Below, in pieces: positions 39,120-48,399 of a stretch of DNA of 64,000 nt (the stretch's first letter is position 1; each line of letters begins with the position of its first letter). The stretch is taken from NCBI RefSeq assembly GCF_000159235.2, contig NZ_ACGK02000001.1, positions 868,001 through 932,000 on the forward strand. Reading direction: 5' to 3'. The position numbers and the translations under genes are program-made. The DNA comes from Fannyhessea vaginae DSM 15829. Lineage in GTDB: Bacteria; Actinomycetota; Coriobacteriia; Coriobacteriales; Atopobiaceae. The notes beneath the pieces are model-generated. The model was not told the origin of the DNA, did no database searches, and saw nothing but the letters and a program-made list of their open reading frames with translations.

Positions 39120-39815
39120 CTAATCGCGACTACCCCGTACACGGCTTAACATATAAACCAACTGAAGAATAGAAATAAGTGCAGCTGACACATAGGTAAG
39201 TGCTGCGGCAATAAGCACCGAACGCGCACCTGCTTCGTCGATGGGGGTACCAGCTTGTCTAAGATATGCCAGGGCTCTTCGCGAAGCATCTATTTCTACA
39301 GGAAGCGTAATAATCTGAAAAATCACAACCGCAAAAAAGAGGAGAACGCCAAACTGAACAAGCTGAATAACATTAAGAAAAACACCCATAAACAAAATGA
39401 CACTCCAGCTGTTTTGTGCAAAATTAACCAAAGGCACGCATAACGAGCGCAACTGTGCAAATACAAAACCACGTGCATGTTGTACCGCGTGTCCTGCCTC
39501 GTGACAAGCAACCGCAACAGAGGCTACACTTGCTTGCGAAAAGTTAGCAAGGCTTAAGTGCAAACTATTATCGCGTGGGTCAAAATAATCGGTTAAGTCA
39601 CCATCAACATGGCCAATGCTCGTAGAAGCACTACCTAAATCAGATAACATATTTTGCGCAATTTGCGCGCCTGTTAGGCTAAAAGATGTTTCGATCTGAG
39701 ACCAACGTGCATACGTTTTTTTAATATAGGATTGAGATAAAGCACCGATGACCAGAGAAACAACGACTATACCCATATAGATTGGATCGAAGCCGAACAT
39801 ATATCCGTATAACAT
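39120..39815 (-). CDS. Membrane zinc metallopeptidase, YugP family
   Basis: A 231-residue membrane protein with the zinc motif ACHEAGHAVQHARGF near residue 105. Hydrophobic helices at the N-terminus, after the zinc motif and at the C-terminus place it in the membrane. It matches the YugP/Zn_peptidase_2 family, common in Firmicutes and Actinobacteria, with no firm physiological substrate. GAGGTACTT precedes the ATG. It lies about 100 bases upstream of xseA on the same strand. Confidence 0.9.
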   Translation of the reverse strand: MLYGYMFGFDPIYMGIVVVSLVIGALSQSYIKKTYARWSQIETSFSLTGAQIAQNMLSDLGSASTSIGHVDGDLTDYFDPRDNSLHLSLANFSQASVASVAVACHEAGHAVQHARGFVFAQLRSLCVPLVNFAQNSWSVILFMGVFLNVIQLVQFGVLLFFAVVIFQIITLPVEIDASRRALAYLRQAGTPIDEAGARSVLIAAALTYVSAALISILQLVYMLSRVRGSRD

Positions 39816-39942
39816 AAGTACCTCACAACATTAAAAACCAACAGATTAAAATATCTAGATTATTTTATACCACATCGCGCGGACATTAATGCAAAGCACC
39901 AACAAAGGGCACGTACACATTATGAGGCAAACCATGATTACC

Positions 39943-41073
39943 TTATAAAAGCTCAACCTTGCCATCTTTTACGGTAAGTCCAACCCGACCTTCCATAAGC
40001 GCCTGCAGTTTTTGCCCAATCATCTCAAAACGCCAGGAATCAGACAATTGTGTATCCGAAACACCACGTACAAAGGCGCATAAATCATCTCGCGTTGCCA
40101 AAAGTTGCGTTGCAACACCAGTTTTTTCAGACTGTAATCTTACGAGCGCATACATAAGATCAACAACACTTTCCATCTCCTGAGATGCACGTTCGTGACG
40201 TTTTGTAGTGGGATATAATTCACGAGGACACGCCACGCCCTTTTCGATTGCTTGCAAAAGCGTTTGTTTATCGTCAATAGAAAGCGTATCGACCGAACGA
40301 ATGCGCTCAAGGCGCTCCATTGTTTTAGGTACGCTTTTACACAGATCGATAACAATTTCATCGGGAATAACCCATTTGCGTGGAATATCCTTATGTGACG
40401 CAATAACATCGCGCCAGATACCAATTTCTCGCGCAATGGCTAGCTGCTTTCTCGTTAAAGAAGAAATGCGACGCATATGAAGATATGCCTCTTGAGGTTT
40501 TTTAATCACATGATGCTCGTTACAAACCTCATGCATTTCTTCCAAAAACCATGCATAACGCTCTTTTTCTTTCAGTTCGTGTAAAAGCGTGTCATACATA
40601 CGCGGCAAATAACGCACATCATCTGCTGCATATTCAAGCTGCTCTTCTGCCAAAGGGCGACGCGTCCAATCGGTAAGCGATTCGGCTTTTGGCAAATGCA
40701 CATGACAAAGAGCATCAACCAAAGGCCCATAACCAATCTGAAAACGATGACCTAAAAATGCTGCAGCAACCTGCGTGTCAAACACCGGTTTTGGAAGGCA
40801 CGAAAAAATATCATAAATAAGCTCAAGGTCTTGGGAGCACGCATGAAATATTTTAGTGATCTTTTTATCCAAAAACAGCTTACACAAATCAGTAAGATCA
40901 GGTATAGACAACGGATCAACCAGAACTATTTCTGAACGCGTAGCGAGTTGTATCAAACAGAGCTTTGGGTAAAAGGTTTTTTCACGCATGAATTCTGTAT
41001 CAATTGCTAATACATCACTTTTTGTTGCACGCTCACAAAAACTGGCAAGCTGTTCATAGGTTTCTATATACAA
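39943..41073 (-). CDS. rnd: Ribonuclease D
   Basis: A 376-residue 3'-5' exoribonuclease. The DEDD catalytic motifs are VLAIDTEFMREKTFYPKLCL (Asp25 and Glu27), FHACSQDLELIYDIF and YAADDVRYLPRMYDTL. An HRDC-like helical region covers the C-terminal half. It trims tRNA and other RNA 3' ends. The start codon is TTG, preceded by AGGAG at about ten bases; no ATG fits the N-terminus. It is divergent from the MutT gene. Confidence 0.93.
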   Translation of the reverse strand: MYIETYEQLASFCERATKSDVLAIDTEFMREKTFYPKLCLIQLATRSEIVLVDPLSIPDLTDLCKLFLDKKITKIFHACSQDLELIYDIFSCLPKPVFDTQVAAAFLGHRFQIGYGPLVDALCHVHLPKAESLTDWTRRPLAEEQLEYAADDVRYLPRMYDTLLHELKEKERYAWFLEEMHEVCNEHHVIKKPQEAYLHMRRISSLTRKQLAIAREIGIWRDVIASHKDIPRKWVIPDEIVIDLCKSVPKTMERLERIRSVDTLSIDDKQTLLQAIEKGVACPRELYPTTKRHERASQEMESVVDLMYALVRLQSEKTGVATQLLATRDDLCAFVRGVSDTQLSDSWRFEMIGQKLQALMEGRVGLTVKDGKVELL

Positions 41074-41266
41074 AAGTTCCCGTCTCCTGAAGAATGAATT
41101 AACAAAACTATTGTAATATAGGTTACAAATTCAAGCGCCACTCATACGCTTAAAATCCTAGAATTTCTATGAGACAATCAATAAGCAACACTAATTTATT
41201 ACAATAGATAAGAAAATAAATGTAATACCTACCAACATTGGCTCACAATTTACACAAAGAGGTGCT

Positions 41267-41686
41267 ATGAAAACAATTCATGTTGCAGCAGCTGTTATCG
41301 AACACGACGAAAAAGTTTTAGCTGCAAAACGCCTACAACCTGTTGAGGATCACTATTGGGAATTTCCCGGTGGAAAAATAGAAGAAGGCGAAACTCCAGA
41401 AGCAGCACTGAGAAGAGAAATTAAAGAAGAGCTTGACATAGAACTTGGATCTATATGGCCACTTGATTGTATTGAATACGATGTGGACGATATCCATATT
41501 GTTCTTCATGCATTTGGCTGCCATTTTCCCTGTGGAGCAACCATAACGCTCGTGGCACATTCAGAATACACATGGCTTGAATATGGCGACTTACTCACGC
41601 TTGATTGGCTTGTGCCCGATAAACAACTTGCCACGTCTGTTGGACTTGCCTGGGGCGAACTATTTTACACCTCTCATGGTTGCTAA
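41267..41686 (+). CDS. mutT: NUDIX hydrolase, MutT-like 8-oxo-dGTP diphosphatase
   Basis: A 139-residue enzyme with the Nudix box GGKIEEGETPEAALRREIKE followed by EL. The start VAAAVIEHDEKVLAAKR and the FPGGK segment are typical of MutT, which clears 8-oxo-dGTP. The ATG follows AGAGG. It lies upstream of thyA and folA on the same strand, forming a nucleotide-metabolism group. Related family members hydrolyse other nucleoside diphosphate derivatives. Confidence 0.92.
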   Translation: MKTIHVAAAVIEHDEKVLAAKRLQPVEDHYWEFPGGKIEEGETPEAALRREIKEELDIELGSIWPLDCIEYDVDDIHIVLHAFGCHFPCGATITLVAHSEYTWLEYGDLLTLDWLVPDKQLATSVGLAWGELFYTSHGC

Positions 41687-41797
41687 TGAGCACATACGTA
41701 GAGTTGAACTAGAGTTAAAACTGTTTGCGCGACATGGTAAAACTCGACAACAAAAGTCAAGTTCACGTGAGACGCAAACCATCACAAAGGAGCACAA

Positions 41798-42646
41798 ATG
41801 AGTAAAGCTGATAATCTGTTTATATCAATGTGCAAAGACATCATAGAGCATGGAACAACTACTCAAGGAGAAAAAGTCCGCCCACATTGGGAAGACGGAA
41901 CAAGTGCTTATACCATTAAAAAATTTGGTGTATGTAATCGCTATGATTTGCGTGAAGAGTTCCCTGCTCTTACACTGCGCAGAACCGCACTTAAAAGTGC
42001 TATGGACGAGATTCTTTGGATTTATCAAAAAAAGTCAAACAATATTCATGACCTACATTCGCATATTTGGGATTCATGGGCCGATGAAACTGGATCAATT
42101 GGAAAAGCATACGGGTATCAAATTGGTGTTAAAAACCATTATCCCGAAGGTGATATGGATCAAATGGATAAAGTCTTATACGACCTTAAACATAATCCAT
42201 ATTCACGACGTATTATGACGTCAACCTACACCTTTGCTGATTTATCTCAGATGAATCTCTATCCTTGTGCTTACAGTGCAATTTATAATGTTACGCACGA
42301 AGAAGGAAACCCTCAACCAACCCTCAACATGCTACTCATTCAACGTTCACAAGATATATTGGCGGCAAACAACTGGAACGTATGTCAATATGCGATCCTT
42401 CTTATGATGGTTGCACAAGTTAATCATATGCAGGCAGGAGAGCTCGTTCATATGATTTCTGATGCACATATTTATGACCGTCATGTTGACATTGTAAAAG
42501 AACTTATTACGCGTCCAACATATCCCGCTCCCCTAGTGCATCTGAATCCTGATATTCATAACTTTTATGAATTTACAACTGATGATCTCATCGTTGAAAA
42601 CTATCAACATGGACCTCAAGTTAAGGGTATTCCTATTGCAGTGTAG
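41798..42646 (+). CDS. thyA: Thymidylate synthase
   Basis: A 282-residue enzyme that methylates dUMP to dTMP with methylenetetrahydrofolate. The nucleophilic cysteine is in MNLYPCAYSAIYNV, and IQRSQDILAANNWNVCQYA and DAHIYDRHVDIV complete the substrate site. In most ThyA proteins the residue after the Cys is His (PCH); here it is Ala, a variant seen in some anaerobe homologues. AAGGAG precedes the ATG. It forms a pair with folA, which regenerates tetrahydrofolate from the dihydrofolate this reaction makes. Confidence 0.96.
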   Translation: MSKADNLFISMCKDIIEHGTTTQGEKVRPHWEDGTSAYTIKKFGVCNRYDLREEFPALTLRRTALKSAMDEILWIYQKKSNNIHDLHSHIWDSWADETGSIGKAYGYQIGVKNHYPEGDMDQMDKVLYDLKHNPYSRRIMTSTYTFADLSQMNLYPCAYSAIYNVTHEEGNPQPTLNMLLIQRSQDILAANNWNVCQYAILLMMVAQVNHMQAGELVHMISDAHIYDRHVDIVKELITRPTYPAPLVHLNPDIHNFYEFTTDDLIVENYQHGPQVKGIPIAV

Positions 42647-42712
42647 TGGTTGTGCTACCTCGTAACGTTACAAGCACTCAAAGTGAAATCTAAACCTATC
42701 AAAGGAAATGTA

Positions 42713-43243
42713 ATGATTAAAGCAATCGTTTCTGTTACACAAGACTGGGGTATTGGATATAAAGGCGAGCTCCTTGTCCCCAACAAAGCCGATATGCAGC
42801 ACTTTGTACGTATGACCACTGGAGCATGCGTTATTATGGGTTCAACAACATTTGAAACATTTCCAAAAGGCCCACTTAAAAATAGACGCAATATCGTCTT
42901 AGCGCAAACACATTCCTATGAACGCGAAGGTTTTCCAAAAACTACCTGTACAGAGCAAGGAACATCCGTGCAAAATTACGAGGTATACACATCCACCCAA
43001 GACGCACTCTCTCACATAAAGCCTGATGAGGACGTTTGGATTATTGGAGGAGCCTATACCTATCAACAATTTCTTCCTTATTGCACAGAAGTCGTAGTCA
43101 CTAAAAACGACTGCATACGCCAGGCAGATGCATATTTTCCTAATTTAGACAAGATGGACGACTGGCGCATAACAAGCACCACAGAAGGCGGCATAACTTC
43201 TGAAGGTGTGCACTTTTTGTTTGTAACATACCAACATGTATAA
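42713..43243 (+). CDS. folA: Dihydrofolate reductase
   Basis: A 176-residue enzyme with the opening IKAIVSVTQDWGIGYKGELL, the loop GACVIMGSTTFETFPKGPLK and the VWIIGGAYTYQQFLP nucleotide-binding motif. It reduces dihydrofolate with NADPH. ATG at 42713 follows AAAGGAAATG; the longer frame adds 21 unrelated residues. It follows thyA by about 65 bases and ends before a strong terminator. Confidence 0.95.
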   Translation: MIKAIVSVTQDWGIGYKGELLVPNKADMQHFVRMTTGACVIMGSTTFETFPKGPLKNRRNIVLAQTHSYEREGFPKTTCTEQGTSVQNYEVYTSTQDALSHIKPDEDVWIIGGAYTYQQFLPYCTEVVVTKNDCIRQADAYFPNLDKMDDWRITSTTEGGITSEGVHFLFVTYQHV

Positions 43244-43287
43244 CTTTCACCTTTAACTTAAGCGTTAGAGTTTAGGTCATAATCGAT

Positions 43288-43315
43288 AGGCGCGCCTTTT
43301 GCGCGCCTTTTTCTT
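43288..43315 (+). terminator. Terminator of thyA-folA
   Basis: A GC-rich 7-bp stem GGCGCGC/GCGCGCC with a five-base loop is followed by TTTTT. It lies between folA and the converging cca gene. Confidence 0.92.
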
Positions 43316-43324
43316 ACCCTTTTA

Positions 43325-44776
43325 TCAGCGGCTTATATGTTCGTAGGTCTTTAAATTTTTCAAATATGCGCGTAAGACACAGCGGCTATTAACTAAACGA
43401 CCTTCCTGTACAAGTGCAAGCACATGTTCAAGAGTGCACGCTACCCCTTTGCCAGCGCTCATGTTGCAAACTTCCATCACATCGTAGCCATTTATTGCAA
43501 GCTCTTTACAAGACAAAGGCACTTTCTGCTGCTTTATACACCAAAGCATATAACGTAGATCTTCAATTCGTATGCATGCATGAGTAGGCACTTTCATAAA
43601 TGTACGGCAATACAGGCGCGCAAACGTCAACAGATGAAACATCTCAATATAAGGATCTGGACTTTTTTTCAATAAAAGATAGTGTAAACCAGAGATAAGC
43701 TCTTTTCGCATTGAGCACCTGCGAACATCATCCATGCAATTTTGTCTGCCACTATTTTGCGCCTTACTGTCACAACAAATGTATTCCTTTATAAGTTTAT
43801 GCAATACTTCATGCTCTCTAATGATTCGCATGGTTTGCGCGCGTGGGACATTGAATCTTTCTAGGCGCTTATAAAAATCTTGTAATACCTGCACAGGTAA
43901 TGCTTCTGATATGAGAAGCACCATCGAAATAAAACGTTCATCTTCAGGTATACAGCGAGTAATAGCTGTTTCAGCGTTACCATACTGTGAAAAATCACGG
44001 TCACCAAGACATTTATACAGCTCCTTAAATTCTGGGATGCACACCGTAAAAATTTTCTCATGCGTCCGCAGACTCCTAAAGAATAAACCTGAAGTTGAGA
44101 GTTTAATAATTTCTGAACCAATGCGCTCAGGGGCAATACGCAACAATTCGAGATAATGCCTGTCAAGTGCAGTTTGAATATCTCTATCGAGCACAAAATG
44201 TAAGGTAGCTTGAAAACGCAAGGCTCGCAGCATGCGTAGAGCGTCTTCTGCAAAACGAACATCGGCTTTGCCAACACAGCGCAATATATGTGCATGTATA
44301 TCGTCTATTCCACCGTATACGTCCAAAAGCTTGCGCTCGTGATGATAAGCAAGCGCATTACACGTAAAATCACGACGCGCAAGATCTTTTTGGATAGAAT
44401 CAACAAACGTAACAGAATCGGGATGGCGATGATCGCTATATGTTGTTTCGCTTCGATACGTTGTCACTTCAAAAGCATAATGATCCAGTACAACGGTAAT
44501 AGTTCCATGCTTACAGCCAGTTCTAAAAACACTACATCCACTATCACAGAAGAGTCGCTCACTTTGTTGCCATGATGCAGAGGTTGCTATGTCAATATCA
44601 TGAGATGGTTGCCTCATAACCATATCGCGCACCCATCCGCCTACTATCCACGCACTCCAACCATGCGATTCAAGAATGGTAAGAATACGTATTGCCTGAT
44701 AAGGCACATCCCAATCGAAAGACATCTGTTCCCAAGAAGTGTTGTTATCATTGGTATGTTTTAAAGAAGTGTCCAC
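43325..44776 (-). CDS. cca: CCA-adding enzyme / polynucleotide adenylyltransferase family
   Basis: A 483-residue class II nucleotidyltransferase. AWIVGGWVRDMVMRQPSHDI is followed by DIATSA, the catalytic GG-RD and DxD motif; RRDFTCNALAYH is the second conserved block and FAEDALRMLRALRFQA the third. It would add or repair the CCA end of tRNA. The C-terminal 200 residues are helical and diverged, without an evident HD motif. The start codon is GTG with GGAAA upstream. It is divergent from pepC. Confidence 0.92.
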   Translation of the reverse strand: MDTSLKHTNDNNTSWEQMSFDWDVPYQAIRILTILESHGWSAWIVGGWVRDMVMRQPSHDIDIATSASWQQSERLFCDSGCSVFRTGCKHGTITVVLDHYAFEVTTYRSETTYSDHRHPDSVTFVDSIQKDLARRDFTCNALAYHHERKLLDVYGGIDDIHAHILRCVGKADVRFAEDALRMLRALRFQATLHFVLDRDIQTALDRHYLELLRIAPERIGSEIIKLSTSGLFFRSLRTHEKIFTVCIPEFKELYKCLGDRDFSQYGNAETAITRCIPEDERFISMVLLISEALPVQVLQDFYKRLERFNVPRAQTMRIIREHEVLHKLIKEYICCDSKAQNSGRQNCMDDVRRCSMRKELISGLHYLLLKKSPDPYIEMFHLLTFARLYCRTFMKVPTHACIRIEDLRYMLWCIKQQKVPLSCKELAINGYDVMEVCNMSAGKGVACTLEHVLALVQEGRLVNSRCVLRAYLKNLKTYEHISR

Positions 44777-44880
44777 AAAGATGTTTCCTTTTCAAAAAAT
44801 AAATACGTAGTTTTACCGTATTGTATAAAGGTTTTGTATAATTTTACATCGTTGGATGTATAACATGATCAATTTATGAA

Positions 44881-44904
44881 ATTCAAATTGTATTGCATTT
44901 GAAT
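44881..44904. promoter_or_regulatory. Perfect 8-bp inverted repeat before the pepC ribosome site
   Basis: ATTCAAAT and ATTTGAAT are separated by eight bases and end two bases before the AAGGAGG of pepC. It could be an operator or a leader hairpin that masks the ribosome site. Confidence 0.35.
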
Positions 44905-44915
44905 AAGGAGGCCAT

Positions 44916-46439
44916 ATGGCACAAGTAAGTTCACACAATACGCTTTCACCTGCATGGGCAAAACAACAAAATAAACATTTTACCAAACAACGAGCAAATA
45001 AAATTGCACGTAATGCTGTTACCTCCATGGACATTATGAGCGCAGCGCGCGACATTTCTACCATGAGAACATATACTGACACCTATGGAATAGCAATTCC
45101 TAAAGTAGGAGAAATTACCAACCAACGCCACAGCGGTCGTTGTTGGATGTTTGCATCGTACAATGTTGCACGCCAAGAAACCATGAAGTTCCTAGATGTT
45201 GATACCTTTGAATTTAGTCAAGCCTATGGAATGTTCTACGATAAGCTCGAAAAAGCAAACGCCACACTTGAATACATTATCTCTACCCGAGATAAAGATC
45301 TTGAAAGTAGAGAAGTTGAATATTTATTAGATGGTGTAGCGGCTGACGGTGGGTATTTCTTTTATGCTATGAACCTTATTCGCAAATGGGGCGTTGTTCC
45401 TAAAGAAGCTATGCCAGAAACTGCATGTTCTGAAAATTCTGAACAGATGGACAATCAACTTGCTCGACTTTTACATAAGGATATTTTTGAGTTGCGCACA
45501 CAGGCAGAACAAGGAGCATCTGTAGAAACCCTTCACGAACTCAAGGATGAAATGCTTAAAGAAGTTTACACGTTCTTGTGTATTTGTCTTGGCAACCCAC
45601 CCGAAAGCTTTGGCCTTCATATTGAAGTTGGTTCCAAATGTAAAGCTGATGCTTCTAAGATTCACGCTGTTTTACCAGAACCTCAAGATGATGAAAAGGA
45701 TGACTCTCAAAAGTCTAAAGCTAAAGTTAAGGATAAAGCTAAGGATGAGGATGAGGAAAAAGACCATAAAGATCGCGTAACCGTTTTGTACGACACCAAC
45801 CTAACTCCTCAAGAATTTACCAAGAAATACGTGCCTTTTAACCCCGAGGAGTACATTCAGCTTACTTCGATTCCATCATCCAAATTTGAATATAACAAGG
45901 TGTATCACGTTCAATTTGACGATTCTGTTTTAGGCGGATTTGCTGCACGTTTCTTAAATGTCGAACCTGAAGTGCTTGAGCAGGCAGCTATTAGTGCTCT
46001 TAAAGACGGACGTCCCGTATCGATGGCATGTGATGTTTGCCAACAATTCCCGCGTTATATTGATGACTTTAAGTACATATTAGCAACGGATACTGTTGAC
46101 ATGAATGGTTTGTTTGGGATCGATTTTGATATGAGCAGACCATCAATGGTAGATACCCATGAAACTGGTTTAACGCACGCTATGACGTTCCAGGGAGTTC
46201 AACTAGATAAGAAAGGCAAACCACAAGCTTGGAGAATCGAAAATAGCTGGGGTAAAGACGCCGGTAAAGATGGATATCTTATTATGAGCTCCGACTGGTT
46301 TAGACTCTATGGTGGAGAAATTGATATCGCAAGAAAGTATCTTTCTTCTCAATTATTGGATATTTGGGATAATGGAGTTGATATAGAAGTTATGCCATGG
46401 TCTAACATGGGACGAGCTCTGAATCTTCGTAAAAAATAG
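44916..46439 (+). CDS. pepC: Aminopeptidase C (bleomycin hydrolase family)
   Basis: A 507-residue C1-family cysteine aminopeptidase. The catalytic Cys is in RHSGRCWMFASYNVARQETM near residue 75, the His in THETGLTHAMTFQGV, and the Asn in WRIENSWGKDAGKDGYL. The enzyme forms hexameric barrels and removes N-terminal amino acids from peptides in the cytoplasm. It is longer than the usual 445 residues because of a highly charged insert near residues 255-290 rich in Asp, Lys and Glu. Strong AAGGAGG before the ATG. After the TAG stop the same frame stays open for 25 codons (see findings). Confidence 0.95.
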   Translation: MAQVSSHNTLSPAWAKQQNKHFTKQRANKIARNAVTSMDIMSAARDISTMRTYTDTYGIAIPKVGEITNQRHSGRCWMFASYNVARQETMKFLDVDTFEFSQAYGMFYDKLEKANATLEYIISTRDKDLESREVEYLLDGVAADGGYFFYAMNLIRKWGVVPKEAMPETACSENSEQMDNQLARLLHKDIFELRTQAEQGASVETLHELKDEMLKEVYTFLCICLGNPPESFGLHIEVGSKCKADASKIHAVLPEPQDDEKDDSQKSKAKVKDKAKDEDEEKDHKDRVTVLYDTNLTPQEFTKKYVPFNPEEYIQLTSIPSSKFEYNKVYHVQFDDSVLGGFAARFLNVEPEVLEQAAISALKDGRPVSMACDVCQQFPRYIDDFKYILATDTVDMNGLFGIDFDMSRPSMVDTHETGLTHAMTFQGVQLDKKGKPQAWRIENSWGKDAGKDGYLIMSSDWFRLYGGEIDIARKYLSSQLLDIWDNGVDIEVMPWSNMGRALNLRKK

Positions 46440-46457
46440 CGGTATAACAAGAATGGT

Positions 46458-46511
46458 GTTCTAACTTCTGTAATTGTTCTAACTGTTCTAGCTGCTCTAA
46501 CTACTGTAACA
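46458..46511 (+). repeat. Six-unit 9-bp degenerate tandem repeat after pepC
   Basis: Units GTTCTAACT, TCTGTAATT, GTTCTAACT, GTTCTAGCT, GCTCTAACT and ACTGTAACA follow each other with an exact 9-base period. The array begins 18 bases after the pepC stop codon, in the pepC frame. Confidence 0.75.
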
Positions 46512-46529
46512 GTATAAAATTACGAATGT

Positions 46530-46560
46530 ATACGCGCACGGTTTTCCGTGCGCGTATTTA
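46530..46560. terminator. Terminator between pepC and yigZ
   Basis: A perfect 12-bp stem, ATACGCGCACGG and CCGTGCGCGTAT, encloses a TTTT loop. It directly abuts the yigZ stop codon. The T tract after it on plus is short (TTTAT). Confidence 0.8.
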
Positions 46561-47199
46561 TATCTCGTGAACATATCTATCGGTTATAAAGCCATCAATC
46601 TGACCACGCGAGAGATCTTTAAGTTCTTCTAAACAGCGCTTAGCTCTCTCATCTTGGGCAATAAAACGCACCGTAACCTGTATGGATGTTTCAAAAAGCG
46701 TATCCGCAATAGTTCCTTGATAGCGTGCAATACAACTTTGAACACTGCCGTATAAGGCATACGAGCATGAGAGCACAAGATTTTCTACTATACCCATGCT
46801 TACCAGTTGTTTTTGCATGCATGCATCTTCACACGCTTTCTCAATAGCCGTGCTGTAAGCTCGCTTTAGACCACCTGTGCCTAACAAAATTCCACCAAAG
46901 TAGCGCACAACTACTCCTACACAAGCTTGTAACTCATAATGTTGTAATACAGATAATATGGGGATTCCTGCAGTTTTAGAAGGCTCTCCATCATCACTAA
47001 CATGAGATATGCCCTCAGGTAAAAGCCAAGCCGAACACACATGACGTGCATGAGGATGTTCTGCTCGTTTTTGTTCTATATATGTTTGTGCTTCAGACTT
47101 ACATGTGGCGCGGCTGAGATAAGCTATAAATTTACTTGACTTTTCAGCATAGATGCCAAGCGGTTCACAACCAGCTTTTATCGTCTTAAATTCCTGCAT
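46558..47199 (-). CDS. yigZ: YigZ/IMPACT family protein
   Basis: A 213-residue protein. The N-terminal UPF0029 domain shows SKFIAYLSRATCKSEAQTYI, SDDGEPSKTAGIPIL and VVRYFGGILLGTGGLKRAYS, which is the defining IMPACT motif, and a small ferredoxin-like domain follows. The family is linked to translational control in eukaryotes; the bacterial role is not settled. The start has GGGG three bases before the ATG. It follows the binding-protein gene by about 30 bases on the same strand. Confidence 0.93.
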   Translation of the reverse strand: MQEFKTIKAGCEPLGIYAEKSSKFIAYLSRATCKSEAQTYIEQKRAEHPHARHVCSAWLLPEGISHVSDDGEPSKTAGIPILSVLQHYELQACVGVVVRYFGGILLGTGGLKRAYSTAIEKACEDACMQKQLVSMGIVENLVLSCSYALYGSVQSCIARYQGTIADTLFETSIQVTVRFIAQDERAKRCLEELKDLSRGQIDGFITDRYVHEI

Positions 47200-47231
47200 A
47201 ATCCCCTACGACACCACATAACATGTAAACA

Positions 47232-48365
47232 TTACTTCTTAAAGCGGTCATCACCACCGTGAAGCGCGGCCATAACTTCCTGAACGTACTTCTCAGTATT
47301 TTGTTTAGCGTCCTCAAAATCGTACTCCATAAGGTCATCGAAACTAGGATCAAGACCCAAATCAAGCGGAGCCTGCGGCTGCTGACCATCATCAATAACC
47401 AAGAATTGATTAGATCCGACCGTTTGCGCAAGGTTTACGCACTGCGGTGAAAGCGCAAACTCAACCCAAAGCTTAGCTGCGTCTGGATGCTTGCAACCCT
47501 TCATGATGGCCGTAGCGCCAATCTCATATCCCGAACCCGAAGACGGCGTGATGAGGCTAATGTTAGTGTATCCGTTTGAAACAATTTGTTCAATTGCCTG
47601 ACTTAAGAATCCAATACCAAGAATGCATTCACCCGTACCAACATTTTTAGCAGGACCCGCACCACTCTTTGTGTATACGGCGATGTTTTTATCCAGATCA
47701 ACAAGATATTGAATTCCCTTGTCATGACCATATTTTTGAATTGCCGTATTGCAAATAAGTTTCGCGGTACCTGCTGTATAGTAGTTAGACGACCATATAA
47801 GCCCTTTATACTTGGGGTCAAGTAAGTCAGGCCAGTCTTTAGGAACGTCCAAATTAAGACGTTTTACCTCGTCGGAATTATAGAAAAAGCCCAAGGAACC
47901 CTTATAAATTCCATGCCACATATCTTGTGCATCTTTGTAACGCGAAGCCATAAGATGAGAGTCATTACGAGCTTTATACGGCTCGAGCAAGCCTTTTGCA
48001 GCTGCAATATTATAAGGATCGGTCGTACCACCAAACCATATATCGCCTGATGGATGCCCATTTTCCTCTTCGATTTTTGCCTGAACCTCGCCCGTTGACA
48101 TACGTTGGAATTGAGCATCTATACCAAAGAGCTCCTTAAATTTTTCGCAGACAACCGCAAGATACGGCTCGTCACATGAACCATAAACAATAAGCTCTTT
48201 GTCTTTCTTTGCAGCATCAATAACATCTTGAGTTGCAATGCGCTCCAAATCACTGGACGAAGCACCGCCGTTTGAGCCTGCGCCTGAACTACAACCACCT
48301 AACAAGGCAGACAAAGAAAGAGCAGCTGAAGAAGCTAAAAACGACCTTCTCGAGAGAGTATTCAT
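47232..48365 (-). CDS. Tat-exported lipoprotein, ABC transporter solute-binding protein
   Basis: A 377-residue binding protein of the iron/AfuA-like class (COG1840). The N-terminus NTLSRRSFLASSAALSLSAL has a twin-arginine pair and is followed by LGGCSSG, a lipobox. The mature part has KELIVYGSCDEPYLAVV and the GDIWFGGTTDPYN segment typical of Fe(III) or related solute-binding proteins. ATG at 48365 follows GAGGAT; the longer frame has no site. No permease or ATPase genes lie nearby, so its transporter partners must be elsewhere or it has another role. The ligand is not known. Confidence 0.87.
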   Translation of the reverse strand: MNTLSRRSFLASSAALSLSALLGGCSSGAGSNGGASSSDLERIATQDVIDAAKKDKELIVYGSCDEPYLAVVCEKFKELFGIDAQFQRMSTGEVQAKIEEENGHPSGDIWFGGTTDPYNIAAAKGLLEPYKARNDSHLMASRYKDAQDMWHGIYKGSLGFFYNSDEVKRLNLDVPKDWPDLLDPKYKGLIWSSNYYTAGTAKLICNTAIQKYGHDKGIQYLVDLDKNIAVYTKSGAGPAKNVGTGECILGIGFLSQAIEQIVSNGYTNISLITPSSGSGYEIGATAIMKGCKHPDAAKLWVEFALSPQCVNLAQTVGSNQFLVIDDGQQPQAPLDLGLDPSFDDLMEYDFEDAKQNTEKYVQEVMAALHGGDDRFKK

Positions 48366-48399
48366 ATCATCCTCAATTCTATTGACAAGGACATTCTCA

